Origin: Xylogone sp. PMI_703
Taxonomy: Eukaryota > Ascomycota > Leotiomycetes
Direction of reading: 5' to 3'
Assembly: GCA_021399445.1 (NCBI GenBank)
Contig: JAJTUQ010000002.1
Coordinates: 4,960,001-5,024,000, forward strand
Length of the DNA stretch: 64,000 bases
A model generated the notes under the pieces. That model did not search any database and was not told the DNA's origin. It saw nothing but the letters and a program-made list of their open reading frames with translations. This document shows positions 37,221 to 48,487 of the stretch, piece after piece; the first letter of the stretch is position 1; the number at the start of each line of letters is the position of its first letter. A program made the position numbers and the translations under genes.

Positions 37221-37642
37221 TTATCTGTGGATTCGGTGTTCTTTGTTTTTTGCAGAATCTCTAGAGCGAGAAGGGCTGTTGCATTCCAAGTAGTCTCGTC
37301 CGTATCGGTCTTCGGCCGGGTCATATCGACCCTTCTCGTGGTTGGTAACTATGACTTTATCGCGATAGATGGATTTGATTTCTTTCATTGCTGTAGGAAG
37401 ATACGTTAGTTATATAGATAGTCAATAGCAGTGGCCCTGTATCACTAACCTCCATCTGGGACCCTGTGGTATTTCTCCTCGGCTGTGGAGTAGGACACAC
37501 TGCTGTGTCCATATGCAGTTGTCGAGCCGCCGGATGACTTATACTCATCCGAAGACCTGCTATAGTAACTCATGTTTGAACCTCGAGAGTTGTGCACAAC
37601 GGGTGCCTGATGATATGAAGTGTAGCCTTTGTGCGATGACAT
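37221..37642 (-). CDS. Small Tyr/Ser-rich hypothetical protein
   Basis: Exons 37642-37450 and 37390-37221 (intron GTTAGT...CTACAG, with CTAAC branch) give 120 residues. The first half is rich in Ser, Tyr and Gly (MSSHKGYTSYHQAP; SYYSRSSDEYKSSGG), low-complexity and probably disordered. The second half is charged (AMKEIKSIYRDKVIVTN; KGRYDPAEDRYGRDYLE). No signal peptide or membrane segment. Family not recognised; the clean splice, the in-frame join and the biased composition support a real gene. A TATA-like TATATATTATA lies near 37730-37741, about 90 bases upstream of the start. Confidence 0.65.
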
Positions 37643-38994
37643 TGAAAGTGTGGATGTGTGTAGTGGATAGAGACTTTGGGAGATGTGTGAAGAGAGAGAA
37701 GAATCCAGAAAGAAGGGAGCTCGAGCAGAGATATATATTATAATCTAATATACTAGGCACTGAAAGAAATTGGCAAATAAGGAAAGACTGAACGGTAGCC
37801 TACCCAAGCAGCCTCTCTGGGCCTTACCGGTGTGTGAGATAGGGTCTCGACGACCCAAGTCCGAACGAGTGAAGTGATGACGAGCAGGGCAAGCCAGGCA
37901 GGTCAGAAGCACGCCCAGTCTTTGGATGCTCCCGGTGGTCGAACACCCCAATCCCCTGAGGCGGGATGACTCACGTGTAAATTCCACAGAGTCCAGTGTG
38001 TGTTGATGAGACTCTTCACCGAACGAGGTGACGACTCCAGGGCCAGGCCCTTTCCAGCCAGGATGAAACAACTCTGGGCCTGAAGCAAAATTGCTGGGCC
38101 AGGCTCCCATCCAATCAAGCCTTGGATTTAGGGCAAAGCACTGCTACTGGGGGCGTGGATTTGAGGCAGTGTCACGGGCGTGAAGTGTCCCGGTCAACAA
38201 CGAACCATGCGTGGTTGATCGAAGACAGATCGTTGTAGGCGCGGCGTGGGCCAAAGCAGCAGCAAAGGCAAACCCTGAAGACTTATCGGAGGTAAGCATG
38301 TGCCTGATCGACGGACAGGGAGGGAATAAGATGGGATAATTCCAGCATAACTGCCTTGAGGGGAACGACCCCGATAAATGCCAGTGCCAGCTGAAAGATC
38401 AAGCTCAGAGCGCCCTGTTGCCTTGGATTGGGCGGTGCAGCCTAAGCGCCGTGGGATAAGGCTGACTCATGACGCAGCGAGGGCGTGGAGGAAGGGTTCC
38501 CGGCGAAAAAACATCAAACAAGACTTTTGTTTTTATTGTGGCTATGAAAGAGCATTGTGATGAAGTTGGAAGGAAAGAAAGAAGGAGATTGATGGCAGTA
38601 GGTAGTGATGTTACCCTTAGGCCGTGGTTGGGCAGCTATGGCTAAGACTTTGTGTTCGGCTCTGGTCAGGTCACGATTACTCCCGTATTGTTTACTGACA
38701 ACGGCGTGTACAGCGAGCATTGCAGGTACCCGTCCCCTTACAGCCGTTATCTGTAGGCTGTAATAGCGGAAGAATGACAGGAACCACGAGGTGCGAGAGT
38801 GCAAGACCAAAACCCTGCAACCTCAGGCCATAACACTGCCACTCTCTACGTGTCCAGTTACCATGGACCTAGGGAGGATAGATTGTCCTCGCCACCCCAC
38901 CATCTAGTTGTTCGTGAGGCTCACAACTTCAACCAACAACAATTGCCCAATCCAGCTCTCATTCCACCGTCTCCATTCAATTGAACTCGCCGCA
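37643..38994. other. Divergent intergenic region (small Tyr/Ser-rich gene / FKBP gene)
   Basis: About 1.35 kb between two divergent starts. Holds a GAAGAGAGAGAAG purine tract and a TATATATTATA box near 37735 on the left, and a CAAC/CCAATCC-containing leader directly before the FKBP start. No additional gene recognised. Confidence 0.5.
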
Positions 38995-39601
38995 ATGCGT
39001 TTCTTCACCTTCTCCATTGCCGCATTGGCATCAATTGCCACCACCGTTCTTGCAGCTGACGAACAAGTCAAGGTCGAGGTCACCAGGGCGGTTGAGTGTG
39101 ACAGGAAGACCCAGAAGGGCGACAAGATCTCAGTGCATTACCGCGGCACTCTTACAGATGGCAAACAGTTCGATGCCAGCTATGACCGAGGTACCCCACT
39201 CGACTTTGTTGTCGGCCGGGGAAGCGTTATCAAGGGGTCCGTTTTCTCAAGACACTTCTCGCCTCGTGGCAATTCCTAATGGTTACTGACAACTATCGTA
39301 GGTGGGACGAAAACCTTCTAGATATGTGCATTGGAGAGAAGAGAATTCTCACCATCCCTCCTGCCTTTGGGTACGGAGACAGGGCAATGGGCCCCATTCC
39401 TGCTGGCAGCACCTTGAGTATATGCTCCCTCTCTACGCCCTTCCTAGATTGAATTGATGCTAATAGGTGCCAGTTTTTGAGACCGAGCTTATGGGCATTG
39501 CTGGCGTTGAGCCGCCCGCATCGACTGTTGAAGAGCCTCAAGCTGCAGAGCCCGAGTCTACTGCAGAAGCTACCAGCACAGGGGACCACAAGGAGTTGTA
39601 A
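38995..39601 (+). CDS. ER-type FKBP peptidyl-prolyl cis-trans isomerase
   Basis: Exons 38995-39236, 39302-39417 and 39474-39601 give 161 residues. Residues 1-20 form a signal peptide ([20 protein letters not shown]). The FKBP domain (about 28-130) shows [58 protein letters not shown] and [13 protein letters not shown], including the drug/substrate-pocket residues Tyr, Phe, Asp, Trp and Phe expected of an active FK506-binding isomerase. A short acidic tail ends in HKEL, which resembles an HDEL retrieval signal. The protein should work on folding of secretory-pathway proteins in the ER lumen (Fkb2/Fpr2-like). Intron 1 uses a GTCCGT donor; intron 2 GTATAT with a CCAG acceptor, chosen over an upstream TAG because only CCAG keeps the frame. 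Confidence 0.93.
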
Positions 39602-40536
39602 ATAACAAATCAGTTTATGAGATTTTATGGCTAGAAAATGAAGGAGGCTTGATTCCCAAAGAGCTGCAGATAGTAACCATATTGTCGTTTCTATGATGTG
39701 TCTCGCATTTCTTTTGATGTCTCAGGGTCTAGCAAGCCATGTCCAATTGTGCATTTACGTATTGTGCTTTTTTTGCACTTTGTACCCCACCATGCTGAAA
39801 ATCGGCGATCTCTATTATTTTCTTAATTTCAGAATAACCATATGTGATGATAACTGTTATTCCACACCTACATGTAGATAGTTAGTCATGATTTGATCGG
39901 TGTGAAGTAACATTGATGAGAGCTCTTCTACCATGTATGTTGTCCTATCTACAGAATGCCTTCCCCGCATTCGCATCTCTACCGATCTTTAGCCATCTTC
40001 GTGGGGCCACTCTTCACCCGACGCTAGCGAGGCTAGGTCCCGGCGCTATGTCCTTTCTTGCGATACTGTTTGAAATCCCTCACAGATCCCATGATAAAAT
40101 CAAGAATTTTGTTGTGGTGAATAGTGAAATTGCTCTAAAATATTGATAATAAATTTCTCGATAAATATTGGAGAATTGCCTTGAAAACTCTCACTTCTAT
40201 GCTAAACTCAGAATAACTCAACTATTTGTGAACCATACACCATTAAGATAATAGACCTAGGAACGACTCAAACCAATGTTGGTTTTGGTTGATAGTCCTC
40301 GTAGCCTGAGACGAATCTATCTGTTTCCAGCTGCCTATACGGTTTGATCCTTCAAAATATGTCCCAAGAAAAACTTCGACAATTCGGTCTGAAATGGTCC
40401 AGAGCGCTCAAAAGGTCTGTATTGGTGTAGAATATATGTGGCCGATCTTGGCTCATAGATCTTTCAGAACCCCTCAGGAGTTAATATTATTAATAAGAAC
40501 ATATCACTTATACTTATAACGCCTGCATAATTCACA
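39602..40536. other. Convergent intergenic region
   Basis: AT-rich 3' flanks of the FKBP gene (plus) and the PHAF1-family gene (minus). No gene recognised. Confidence 0.5.
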
Positions 40537-42176
40537 TTAAAATACTGTGAGTCCGCTCACCATTCCATTCTTCAAAACCTCAAACACCAGACCAGGAAAC
40601 CCAAATAAGGTCGTGTTGCCGAGGCCTTTGATGTCTTGTCCGGTACCCCTCATATTACGCTTTTCAGCAATACTGTCTTCCCATCCACCAAGTAACTCGA
40701 CACTACTTCCAGGGCTATCTCCCCAGTCGCGATTTAGGACCATACCTCGTTGTCGCTGCTTGGCCTCTTCTGGATTAGCATAAATACCTTTCCATTCCTC
40801 ATAGAGCCTCCTCTCAATATCTTGGAAGGGCGTTTCAGACGTGACCTCGCCCTCTGATTCATTAGAGAGGTAGTCTATTTTCCATCGACATCTTCGATGA
40901 CGGTTAAACGGATAGGAACCCGGGACATTGGAATGTAGAATAAACTTAGTCGTAACCAGTTTTGTCGATGCATCAGTTGAAATTATCTCATCGGTGTTAA
41001 CATTTCCACCAGAAGATTGTTTGCTTGGAGGACATTGTGATGGAGTGGTTGGTGTTGAGATTAATATATCAAAACCATGGTAAAAATAATTGTAAAAGCA
41101 TTCTCCAGACACATTTCCAGCAACTTCTCCATCACCTATATCCTCTTCTGAGTCATCTGTACCAGTATGGGCTGATGACTGATCCGTGTCAGTTGAATCA
41201 TCTTGCCATCTTGTTTCATGACCAACTGAGTCTCCCCTTGAATGATTTGTTGTTCGGCCCTTGTGTATCGACATTCGTCGGTCATTTTTTCTGTATATCG
41301 CATCTGGAGGGCCCAGTTCGGCTACAAGCTCTTGAGGAGTCGTTGCTCCAAGTCTAATCCGAAACGGTCCGCTGGCCCATGGACGTTCAAGTTCGAGCTG
41401 CCCTTCTCCGTGTATCTTAACCAGCGATATTTCTTCCGGCATAGACTCGCGCCCTTTATTTAACGGCGCGAACATTTTGACTGGCTGGAGCGTTTGAGTA
41501 TAGAGATGGTCTCGCGCATCTGGCCATGATTCACCACTAAATATCGCCATCGAAGAAGCGGGCTGGCTGGTTGGTGATGATAAGAGAGAGACAACATCTT
41601 TCCCCGGAGACCATGCTGAACTAGCTATCGGAAATGTAAATGCAATACCGGGATATGATAAGATGTATAGTCCCGCTGCACTGCTATCGCCAGCTTCTGG
41701 CTCGATGTATTCCCCAGGAAATGTAGGTCCCAGAAGGCGGTTGTATATATGTTTAAAAGTAGGCCCAGATAAATTTTGAGGCACTTCTGAGCTTTGAGGC
41801 GCAGTTGATGTAGGTCGCCATATTTCCTTATCACTATAGGTGAGCCTACTTTTGGTAAAGTCCAATATCTCTATCAACCTAAGCTTCTGCTCTGGTCCGT
41901 CGAATCGCAAGCGGATACCGTTAGAGGGCAGATTCAGAATAACTGGTTCTTTAACTGGAAATATCGGGTCGTATATCAAATCCAAAGTATGAAATCGTTG
42001 AGGTTCAGCCTTCAAGCGTGTGATGATGTCGTGAAGTGATGCGCCGAGCACTATTCGATAGCGGCTCTCATCAGTTCTAGTTCAGGGTCGATGGAGTGAT
42101 TTAATGAATAACAACTATACTTGCCTAAAAATCCCACTGCTCGGCCAGGATGAACCTGGGCTGTGAATACAGACAT
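40537..42176 (-). CDS. PHAF1 / UPF0183 family protein
   Basis: Exon 1 (42176-42125) and exon 2 (42050-40537) join to 521 residues. The N-terminus MSVFTAQVHPGRAVGFLVLGASLHDIITRLKAEP and the following DLIYDPIFPVKEPVILNLP are the hallmark of the C16orf70/PHAF1 family, whose animal member pairs with BCAS3 at phagophore assembly sites; the fungal members are uncharacterised as far as I know. Later blocks also fit: FKHIYNRLLGPTFPGEY, YPGIAFTFP, GPPDAIYRKNDRRMSIHKG and YNYFYHGFDILIS. An acidic Ser/Asp insert (DDSTDTDQSSAHTGTDDSEE) sits in the middle. The intron begins GCAAGT rather than GT; only this GC donor restores the conserved GFLVLG junction. The gene is divergent from kinesin-5, 337 bases apart. 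Confidence 0.9.
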
Positions 42177-42513
42177 GACCGCTAGTTTATCGAAGCATAA
42201 AGAAAGTCTCGAGGTACCCAAGTCGTCGAGGCTTCGAGAGCGGCTGACACACTTGAGGGCGAGGCTAGCCTGACGGTGGTAGCCTCACCGTTGCTGGGCC
42301 AACCACATCTCGAAATTTGGGTCGTAACGCTAATATTGACGTTCGTTAATGAGACGATTCGCGTCAACTTTCGACATATTGATTGAATTGACGCCTTTGA
42401 AGCGTAATTCTTCACGCAGCAAAACCATTCTAGTATTGACCTCTGAAGTTATAAGAATTTGAAATCATTCAATCGGCCCGGACTCTGTGCAAGCCCACAG
42501 GACTGGAAATCAG
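42177..42513. promoter_or_regulatory. Shared divergent promoter of the PHAF1-family gene and kinesin-5
   Basis: 337 bases between opposite starts. No known box was recognised. Confidence 0.55.
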
Positions 42514-45500
42514 ATGGCAGGCCTCCCTCGACCGAAGTCGAGTGCGCCGACCAACAGAAATACCATGCGTCCACCTCCAAGACCTTCTACTACTAGGTCC
42601 CATGCAGTCATTCCTCCTACTTCGCGAATAGATAGGTCTGGTGCCGCGAGCCCCGCGGAATCTATGATTTCAACTGCAACCACTCTACGAAAAGACCAGG
42701 AATTTGAGGGGGGTATCGGGGAGGAAACCAACATCAATGTTGTCGTTCGCTGCAGAGGCCGAAATGAGAGGGAGGTCCGTGAGAATAGCGGAGTGGTACT
42801 TTCTACGAGTGGTGTGAAGGGAAAGAACCTTGCGCTTTCGATGGGACCAAACGCTGTTAGCAACAAGACTTACTACTTTGATAAAGTATTTTCTTCAGCA
42901 GCAGATCAGGCTATGATTTATGATGATGTAGTCGCTCCGATATTGGAAGAGGTAGGCTTACGTCCGTATATTAGGGCCGTTAGGACTAACAACTCACATA
43001 GATGCTTTCTGGATATAATTGTACCATCTTTGCTTACGGACAGACTGGTACGGGTAAAACATACACCATGTCCGGCGATATGAGCGATACTCTTGGCTTG
43101 TTATCAGATGCCGCTGGTATAATCCCTCGAGTTTTGTATGCTTTGTTCAATAAACTCGAGATAGCGGAGACAGAAAGCTCAGTTAAGTGTTCATTTATTG
43201 AGTTATATAACGAGGAGCTTCGTGATCTCATATCTCCCGATGATAGCGCAAAATTAAAGATATACGAGGATAATAGTAAGAAAGGACATGCTAGCACAAT
43301 TGTTCAGGGGATGGAGGAATCGCATATAAAGAACGCTTCGGAAGGTATCAAGCTGTTGCAGACAGGAAGTCACAAGCGTCAAGTGGCAGCCACGAAATGT
43401 AACGATCTTAGCAGTCGAAGTCATACTGTGTTCACCGTCACGGCTTATATCAAGAGAACAGGCGACAACGGAGAAGACTATGTCAGTGCCGGAAAGCTCA
43501 ACTTAGTTGACTTGGCAGGTAGTGAAAATATCCAGCGCAGTGGTGCTGAGAATAAACGTGCTGCTGAAGCTGGGTTGATCAATAAGAGCTTACTAACATT
43601 GGGTCGTGTCATCAATGCCCTGGTTGACCGAAGTTCTCACATACCCTATCGCGAGTCCAAACTCACAAGATTACTTCAGGATTCGCTCGGAGGCAGAACG
43701 AAGACTTGCATTATCGCGACTGTATCTCCTGCAAAGAGCAATCTGGAAGAAACAATTTCCACATTGGACTATGCTTTCCGAGCGAAGAACATCCGAAACA
43801 AACCCCAAGTCAATCAGATGATTAATAAGAAAACTCTACTCAGGGAATTCACATCGGAAATCGAGCGCCTGAAGAGTGAGCTTATTGCTACGCGGCAAAG
43901 AAATGGTGTCTATCTTTCCAACGAATCCTATGAGGAGATGACAACCGAGAGTGAATCGAGAAGAATCTTGAGCGAGGAACAGGCAGCAAAGATTGAGACC
44001 TTAGAGTCCAATCTGCGCAACAAAGTTCAAGAGCTATTCTCACTCACTTCAAATTTCATGACGCTGAAAAAGGACAATGAGAGCACAAAAGCAGTCCTCG
44101 ATGAGACAAAAACTGTTCTAGAACAAACGGAGTTTGTTCTTGCAAACACTCGGCAAAGCTTGGAAGAGGAGAGTTTACTTCGCAAAGCTCATCAACGTAC
44201 TGAGGAGCAGCTAAGTGTTGTTGGCTCTGAATTGATATCCACTCTAGGACGAACCGTTAATGACGTGGATGGCCTTTTTGCTAAGAATAAGAGAAAGTCT
44301 GATCTACAACTACTGAATCGTGTTGCTTGGCAGTCCTCACAAGCTCAGGTATCCGAAGTCACAAATCTAGTGGAAACGAGAGTTGAGGAATTTCGGGCAC
44401 AGCAAGAGAACTTGATGGAGACTGTGTCTTTGAAAATGCAGTCTTTTATACAAGACGAATTGGAAAAACTCTCAACTACCTTGGAGTTCCTCAACTCCAA
44501 TGTATCTGCCTTTGAAGAGGCTGAAAATGAAGTATATGGGCAGACAAGCACTGCGAAGGCTGAGATGGATACGGTGCTTGAAGATATCAAAGTCCTTAGA
44601 GAAAGCGTCAAAACTGGTATTGGGGAGGGACTTCAGGGTCTATCTGTTGCCGCAGAAAGAATATCAGGAGAAGTTATCAGTGAACTTGGTGCTTTCCATA
44701 CTCAGGTAAGTGTTGAAGAACGTAATGCAGCAAGGAAACAACTAATAATTATTAGCTTCATGGATCGTATAGCTCTTTGGGTCGTGATTTTAAGACTCTT
44801 TTCGAAGATGTCCTCAAGCATATCAACGCACAAAGAGTTGAAATAGTGGATTTACGACAACAGTTGCATGCTGCCAGCGAAGCTGCCATGAAATCAAATG
44901 CTGATGCCGCCTCAAGACTTGAAACCGCGCTTAAAGAAGAGCGCGAACAGGCTGTTATCGATCGACAGGTCCTCCTCGGAAAAATAACAGACTTAATCGA
45001 AGAACAAGGTAAAACTGAGGACCAGCGTATCACTTCCAAGATTTCAGAGGTCCAAAAGGATATTCTGGCTTCTAGGGAACTATTTGAGTCCGCCAAGTCT
45101 CAGAATGACTTGAGAATGGAAGTATGGAATACGAAGGAAGAAGAGCTTATTCAGGAAGTCGTCAGATCAAGAGAGACTTTGAAGAGTAAGCTGAAAGATG
45201 ACTGGCAGGTAAGTAGTTCTTTCAACATAAATGTTATTCAGTCTTTAACGTTGGCTAGGCTGCCAATGATTATAATTCATCGATTCAGGACACGACCAAA
45301 TCTATTCACGAGGAGACTATAAGGATTGTTGATGAACAGATGAAGGATATAAGTCTCAAAATGCAATCCCTTGATGATTTCGTTACTAGAGCCCGCCTGC
45401 AGACCACCCAGCATCACGACAGCCATAATGAATCTCTTAAGGCTCTGTCTAGTACAGTTAAATCATCATACGACAGTATTGGATCTCATTTTAATTCCAC

Positions 45501-46152
45501 CTACGAACGAATTCGCGATCTTGGAGAGGAAATGTCCGCGAAAACTACCTCGTTTCAAGATTCGCTCACACCTCTTAATGAGAACCTGCTTCAACCACTT
45601 GCGAAATTAAGAAGTTATATCACGAACACTACATTGCAGGAGTATGTTCCGACTGGCGAAACACCACGAAAGACGGAATACCGATATCCCAAGGAGCTGC
45701 CTCACACCGATGCTCATGAGACACTTCTTGCTACTCTTCGTCGCCCATCATCTTTGATCAATAACATAAGCTCACCGAGCAAGATAACCACAACTGTCTT
45801 CAATGACTCTGATTCCTCTCCAAGCAAAGAAGATACAACCATGACCATAACGTCACCATTTCTAGAACCAGAGAGCAGGCCAACGTCCAGCGGATTAAAG
45901 GAAATTGACGTGAATATCAGTGCCGTGTCATTGAACGCGGCGGTAGTTGAAGGCTCCTTTTCTGACTCAGTTATTTCAGTTGGTGATATCACTCTCTCGC
46001 ACCCTCTAAAGCGAAGTGTGAATGGTTCCGACCTGATGCCACCTCCTTCAAAGATAGCCAGACGGTCGAACGTACCGGTATTACCAGGCAGGGAAAATAA
46101 TATTGCGCCTACGGGGAGGAGAAGAAGTCCCAGGACACAGAGTCAAATTTAG
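42514..46152 (+). CDS. Kinesin-5 (BimC/Eg5/Cut7 type) spindle motor
   Basis: Exons 42514-42951, 43002-44705, 44756-45208 and 45289-46152 join to 1152 residues. The N-terminal motor (about 75-435) carries NVVVRCRGRNERE, the nucleotide P-loop GQTGTGKT (159-166), switch I NDLSSRSH and switch II LVDLAGSEN, then SLLTLGRVINALV and HIPYRESKLTRLLQDSLGG. A long coiled coil (about 450-960) should form the bipolar tetramer. The BimC box (PTGETPRKTEYRYP) has the Cdk1-site Thr near residue 990, and the tail is Ser/Pro-rich with two basic groups (SHPLKRS; RRSPRT). The motor crosslinks and slides antiparallel microtubules to separate spindle poles. All introns are 46-80 nt and phase 0. An upstream in-frame GTG is not used; the first ATG is at 42514. 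Confidence 0.96.
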
Positions 46153-46454
46153 ATTTTTGTCTTTTGTATGTTTCTAATCGCTACTGTTCATATGGGTTCC
46201 GAGATACCACGGTGTTATTGGGAAAGGATATTCAAGAGGCTTCAAAGGGTAGGCGTAGGCGTATATTAGGATTAGGAATACACGGCTTGGAGAATCACAT
46301 GGGATAGCTATCCAGAAATTTAGAATAATTTTGCTTTGTTCATGAAGGCGTTGCTACAGGAAACTAGGCCTGGTCTCATGAAAACCCTTTTTAATGTAAA
46401 AAAAACAAGCCATTAACGCATGATCCCCAACAAGAAGACTCCTTCCCAAGCCAT
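46153..46454. other. Convergent 3' spacer
   Basis: 302 bases between the kinesin-5 and RPS2 stops; AT-rich, both 3' UTRs. Nothing else seen. Confidence 0.5.
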
Positions 46455-47535
46455 CTAGTAACGTTTTCCAGCACGGAGAGTATCGCTGAACTCTTCCAGA
46501 GGGCTTCTGATAAGCTTGGTCTCCTTCCACAGGTTAGGGGTGAGGTAACCATATGTGTTGCCAACAGCGGCGAAGGTGGCCTTGAGGGTGTTCTCGAGGG
46601 TCTTGGTGGAACCGGAAGAGGATGTGTAAACATCTTCGACACCGGCAAGCTGGAGGAGACGCTTGACAGCTGGGGATGCGACAAGGCCAGTACCACGAGG
46701 AGCAGGGATGAGCTGAAAAAAGTTGTGTTAGCACCACCGTATACTTCCGTTTAAGGATATAAAAAGAGCTCTACTTACACGAACAGAGACGGAACCGCAC
46801 TTGCCACTCTCCTTGGTGGGAAGGGAGTGAGGAAGACCAAGGTTGCTGCCCCAGTAACCTCTTCGGATGGGGAGAACGCTCAACTTGGCAATGATGATGG
46901 CGGCACGGATGGCAGTTGCGACTTCCTTGGAGGTCTTGATACCGAGACCAACGTGGCCCTCGGAGTCACCAATGACGACGATGGCCTTGAATCGGGTACG
47001 CTGACCGGCACGGGTTTGCTTCTGGACGGGCTTGATCTGTTGTTTTGAAAAGAGAGAAATTAGCATGCTGTATCAAAAATCCTAGGGGAATCTATCAAAA
47101 ACTCCAAATCCTTTCCAAGCCCATCTAACTTCCAAATAAATCCCCAAAAGTGGACTCAAATTCAACAGCATCCCAAGAAACTTGTTTTTCAACCGGCAAA
47201 GAAAAGTTTGAAGGTATATAGAAATAAAATCCCGAGCCGCTTACCTTCATAACCTCATCCTTCAACTTGGGCAAGAAAAAGTCCACAATCTGGTACTCCT
47301 TAATGGGCAGAGAGTGCAAGTAGATCTCCTCCATCGACTTGATCTTTCCCTCCTTCACCAATCGGCCCAGCTTGGTAACTGGCTGCCACTCCTTCTCCTC
47401 GTTCTTGTTTGCGCCCCGACGAGGTCCACGTCGTCCACGGCCACGGCCTCGATCACCTCCGCGCTCTCCTCCTCTGTCGCCTCGGGAGCCGAATCCACCG
47501 CCGCGAGTCGCTCCTCCTCTTGGTGCGTCAGCCAT
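46455..47535 (-). CDS. RPS2: 40S ribosomal protein S2 (uS5)
   Basis: Exons 47535-47245, 47036-46779 and 46712-46455 give 268 residues, the normal length. The N-terminus is a Gly/Arg (RGG-type) tail ([16 protein letters not shown]), followed by [18 protein letters not shown] and the S5 core: [52 protein letters not shown], then [20 protein letters not shown] and the ending RAGKRY. It binds near the mRNA entry/decoding region of the small subunit and keeps translational accuracy; the RGG tail is an arginine-methylation target in fungi. All introns are GT-AG with GTAAGC/GTAAGT donors, as usual for highly expressed ribosomal genes. Confidence 0.97.
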
Positions 47536-48487
47536 GGTTGTCTGTCTTGATGTAGAATTGAAAAGGAAGGATGTGGTGGTGCTTTTCCAATTCGCGGCGT
47601 TGGGCGGTGGAATTTCGAGAGAGCAAGTCCTCTTTCGCGAAAAGTACTATTTCGGAATTTCGTGAGTTGTGCGGTCTTAGCGAACCCTAGTGCGATTGGG
47701 GTTGAAGCTAGTAGTGGGTTGAAAGGTTACTTTGCGGCCTTGTTGCCTTGGTTGCTTACTGCAAGGCAAGCAGATCGAGGGGTATCTGGAAGGTCACGTG
47801 ACTCAAGCCTTTCTCATCTCTCCAATATATACAATTTGGCGCAGTAGAAGTTGGACATGGTCCAAACGGTCCATCTCGTAAGAGCATCAGTATCATATCG
47901 GCTCACTCACATAACTGATCACAGGCTTCCCATGCCCAGAAAATTCGATCCATGACAAACAAAACTGAGACACAGTGCTTAAAATACAGTCCTTGATACA
48001 AGGTAGATTTTGATTGTGTATACAGTGATAGGTGTTTCTTTTCCAAAAAATACATAAATCCCTATCACATGGGACATTCCAGTACGGCGCCCCGTTTCAA
48101 TGTTAAAATGACTGCATCTTTCAGCAGATAGAATAACCCCTTTCCCTTGCCAATAATAACCCCAAACTGCCGTAATAAAAAGAATAAAAGGAGTTCAATC
48201 TTCCCAAACTTTCCACAAATATTAATGTTTCGGGGGATTAGCGCCGTTGTGATGTGATGTGATGTGATGTGAGTTGATAATTCCATCCGCCCCGTGCCTG
48301 AACCCACCAGCCGTGTGACTAAAGTCAAGTTCGTTTTTAAGAGCTTTGCTTGAGCTCGAAACCCGCGCGCAACCCATGGTATTTCCCCATAAAACGCCAT
48401 GATATTTCCCAACAATTCATGAAGCCTCATTGATGTTATGAAACAAGATATGTAATAAAAATTATGCGCATGCGTGACCGACTTCTT
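47536..48487. other. RPS2 promoter and 3' flank of the Zn2Cys6 gene
   Basis: Both neighbours are on the minus strand, so the left part is the RPS2 promoter and leader (CT-rich segment seen as GAAAGGAAGG-type on plus near 47550-47570), and the right part is the 3' UTR of the transcription factor. A GTGAT tandem repeat lies at 48248-48272. Confidence 0.5.
48248..48272. repeat. GTGAT pentanucleotide tandem repeat
   Basis: TGTGA/TGTGATG repeated about four to five times in tandem, in the 3' flank of the transcription-factor gene. Possible length-variable marker. Confidence 0.85.
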
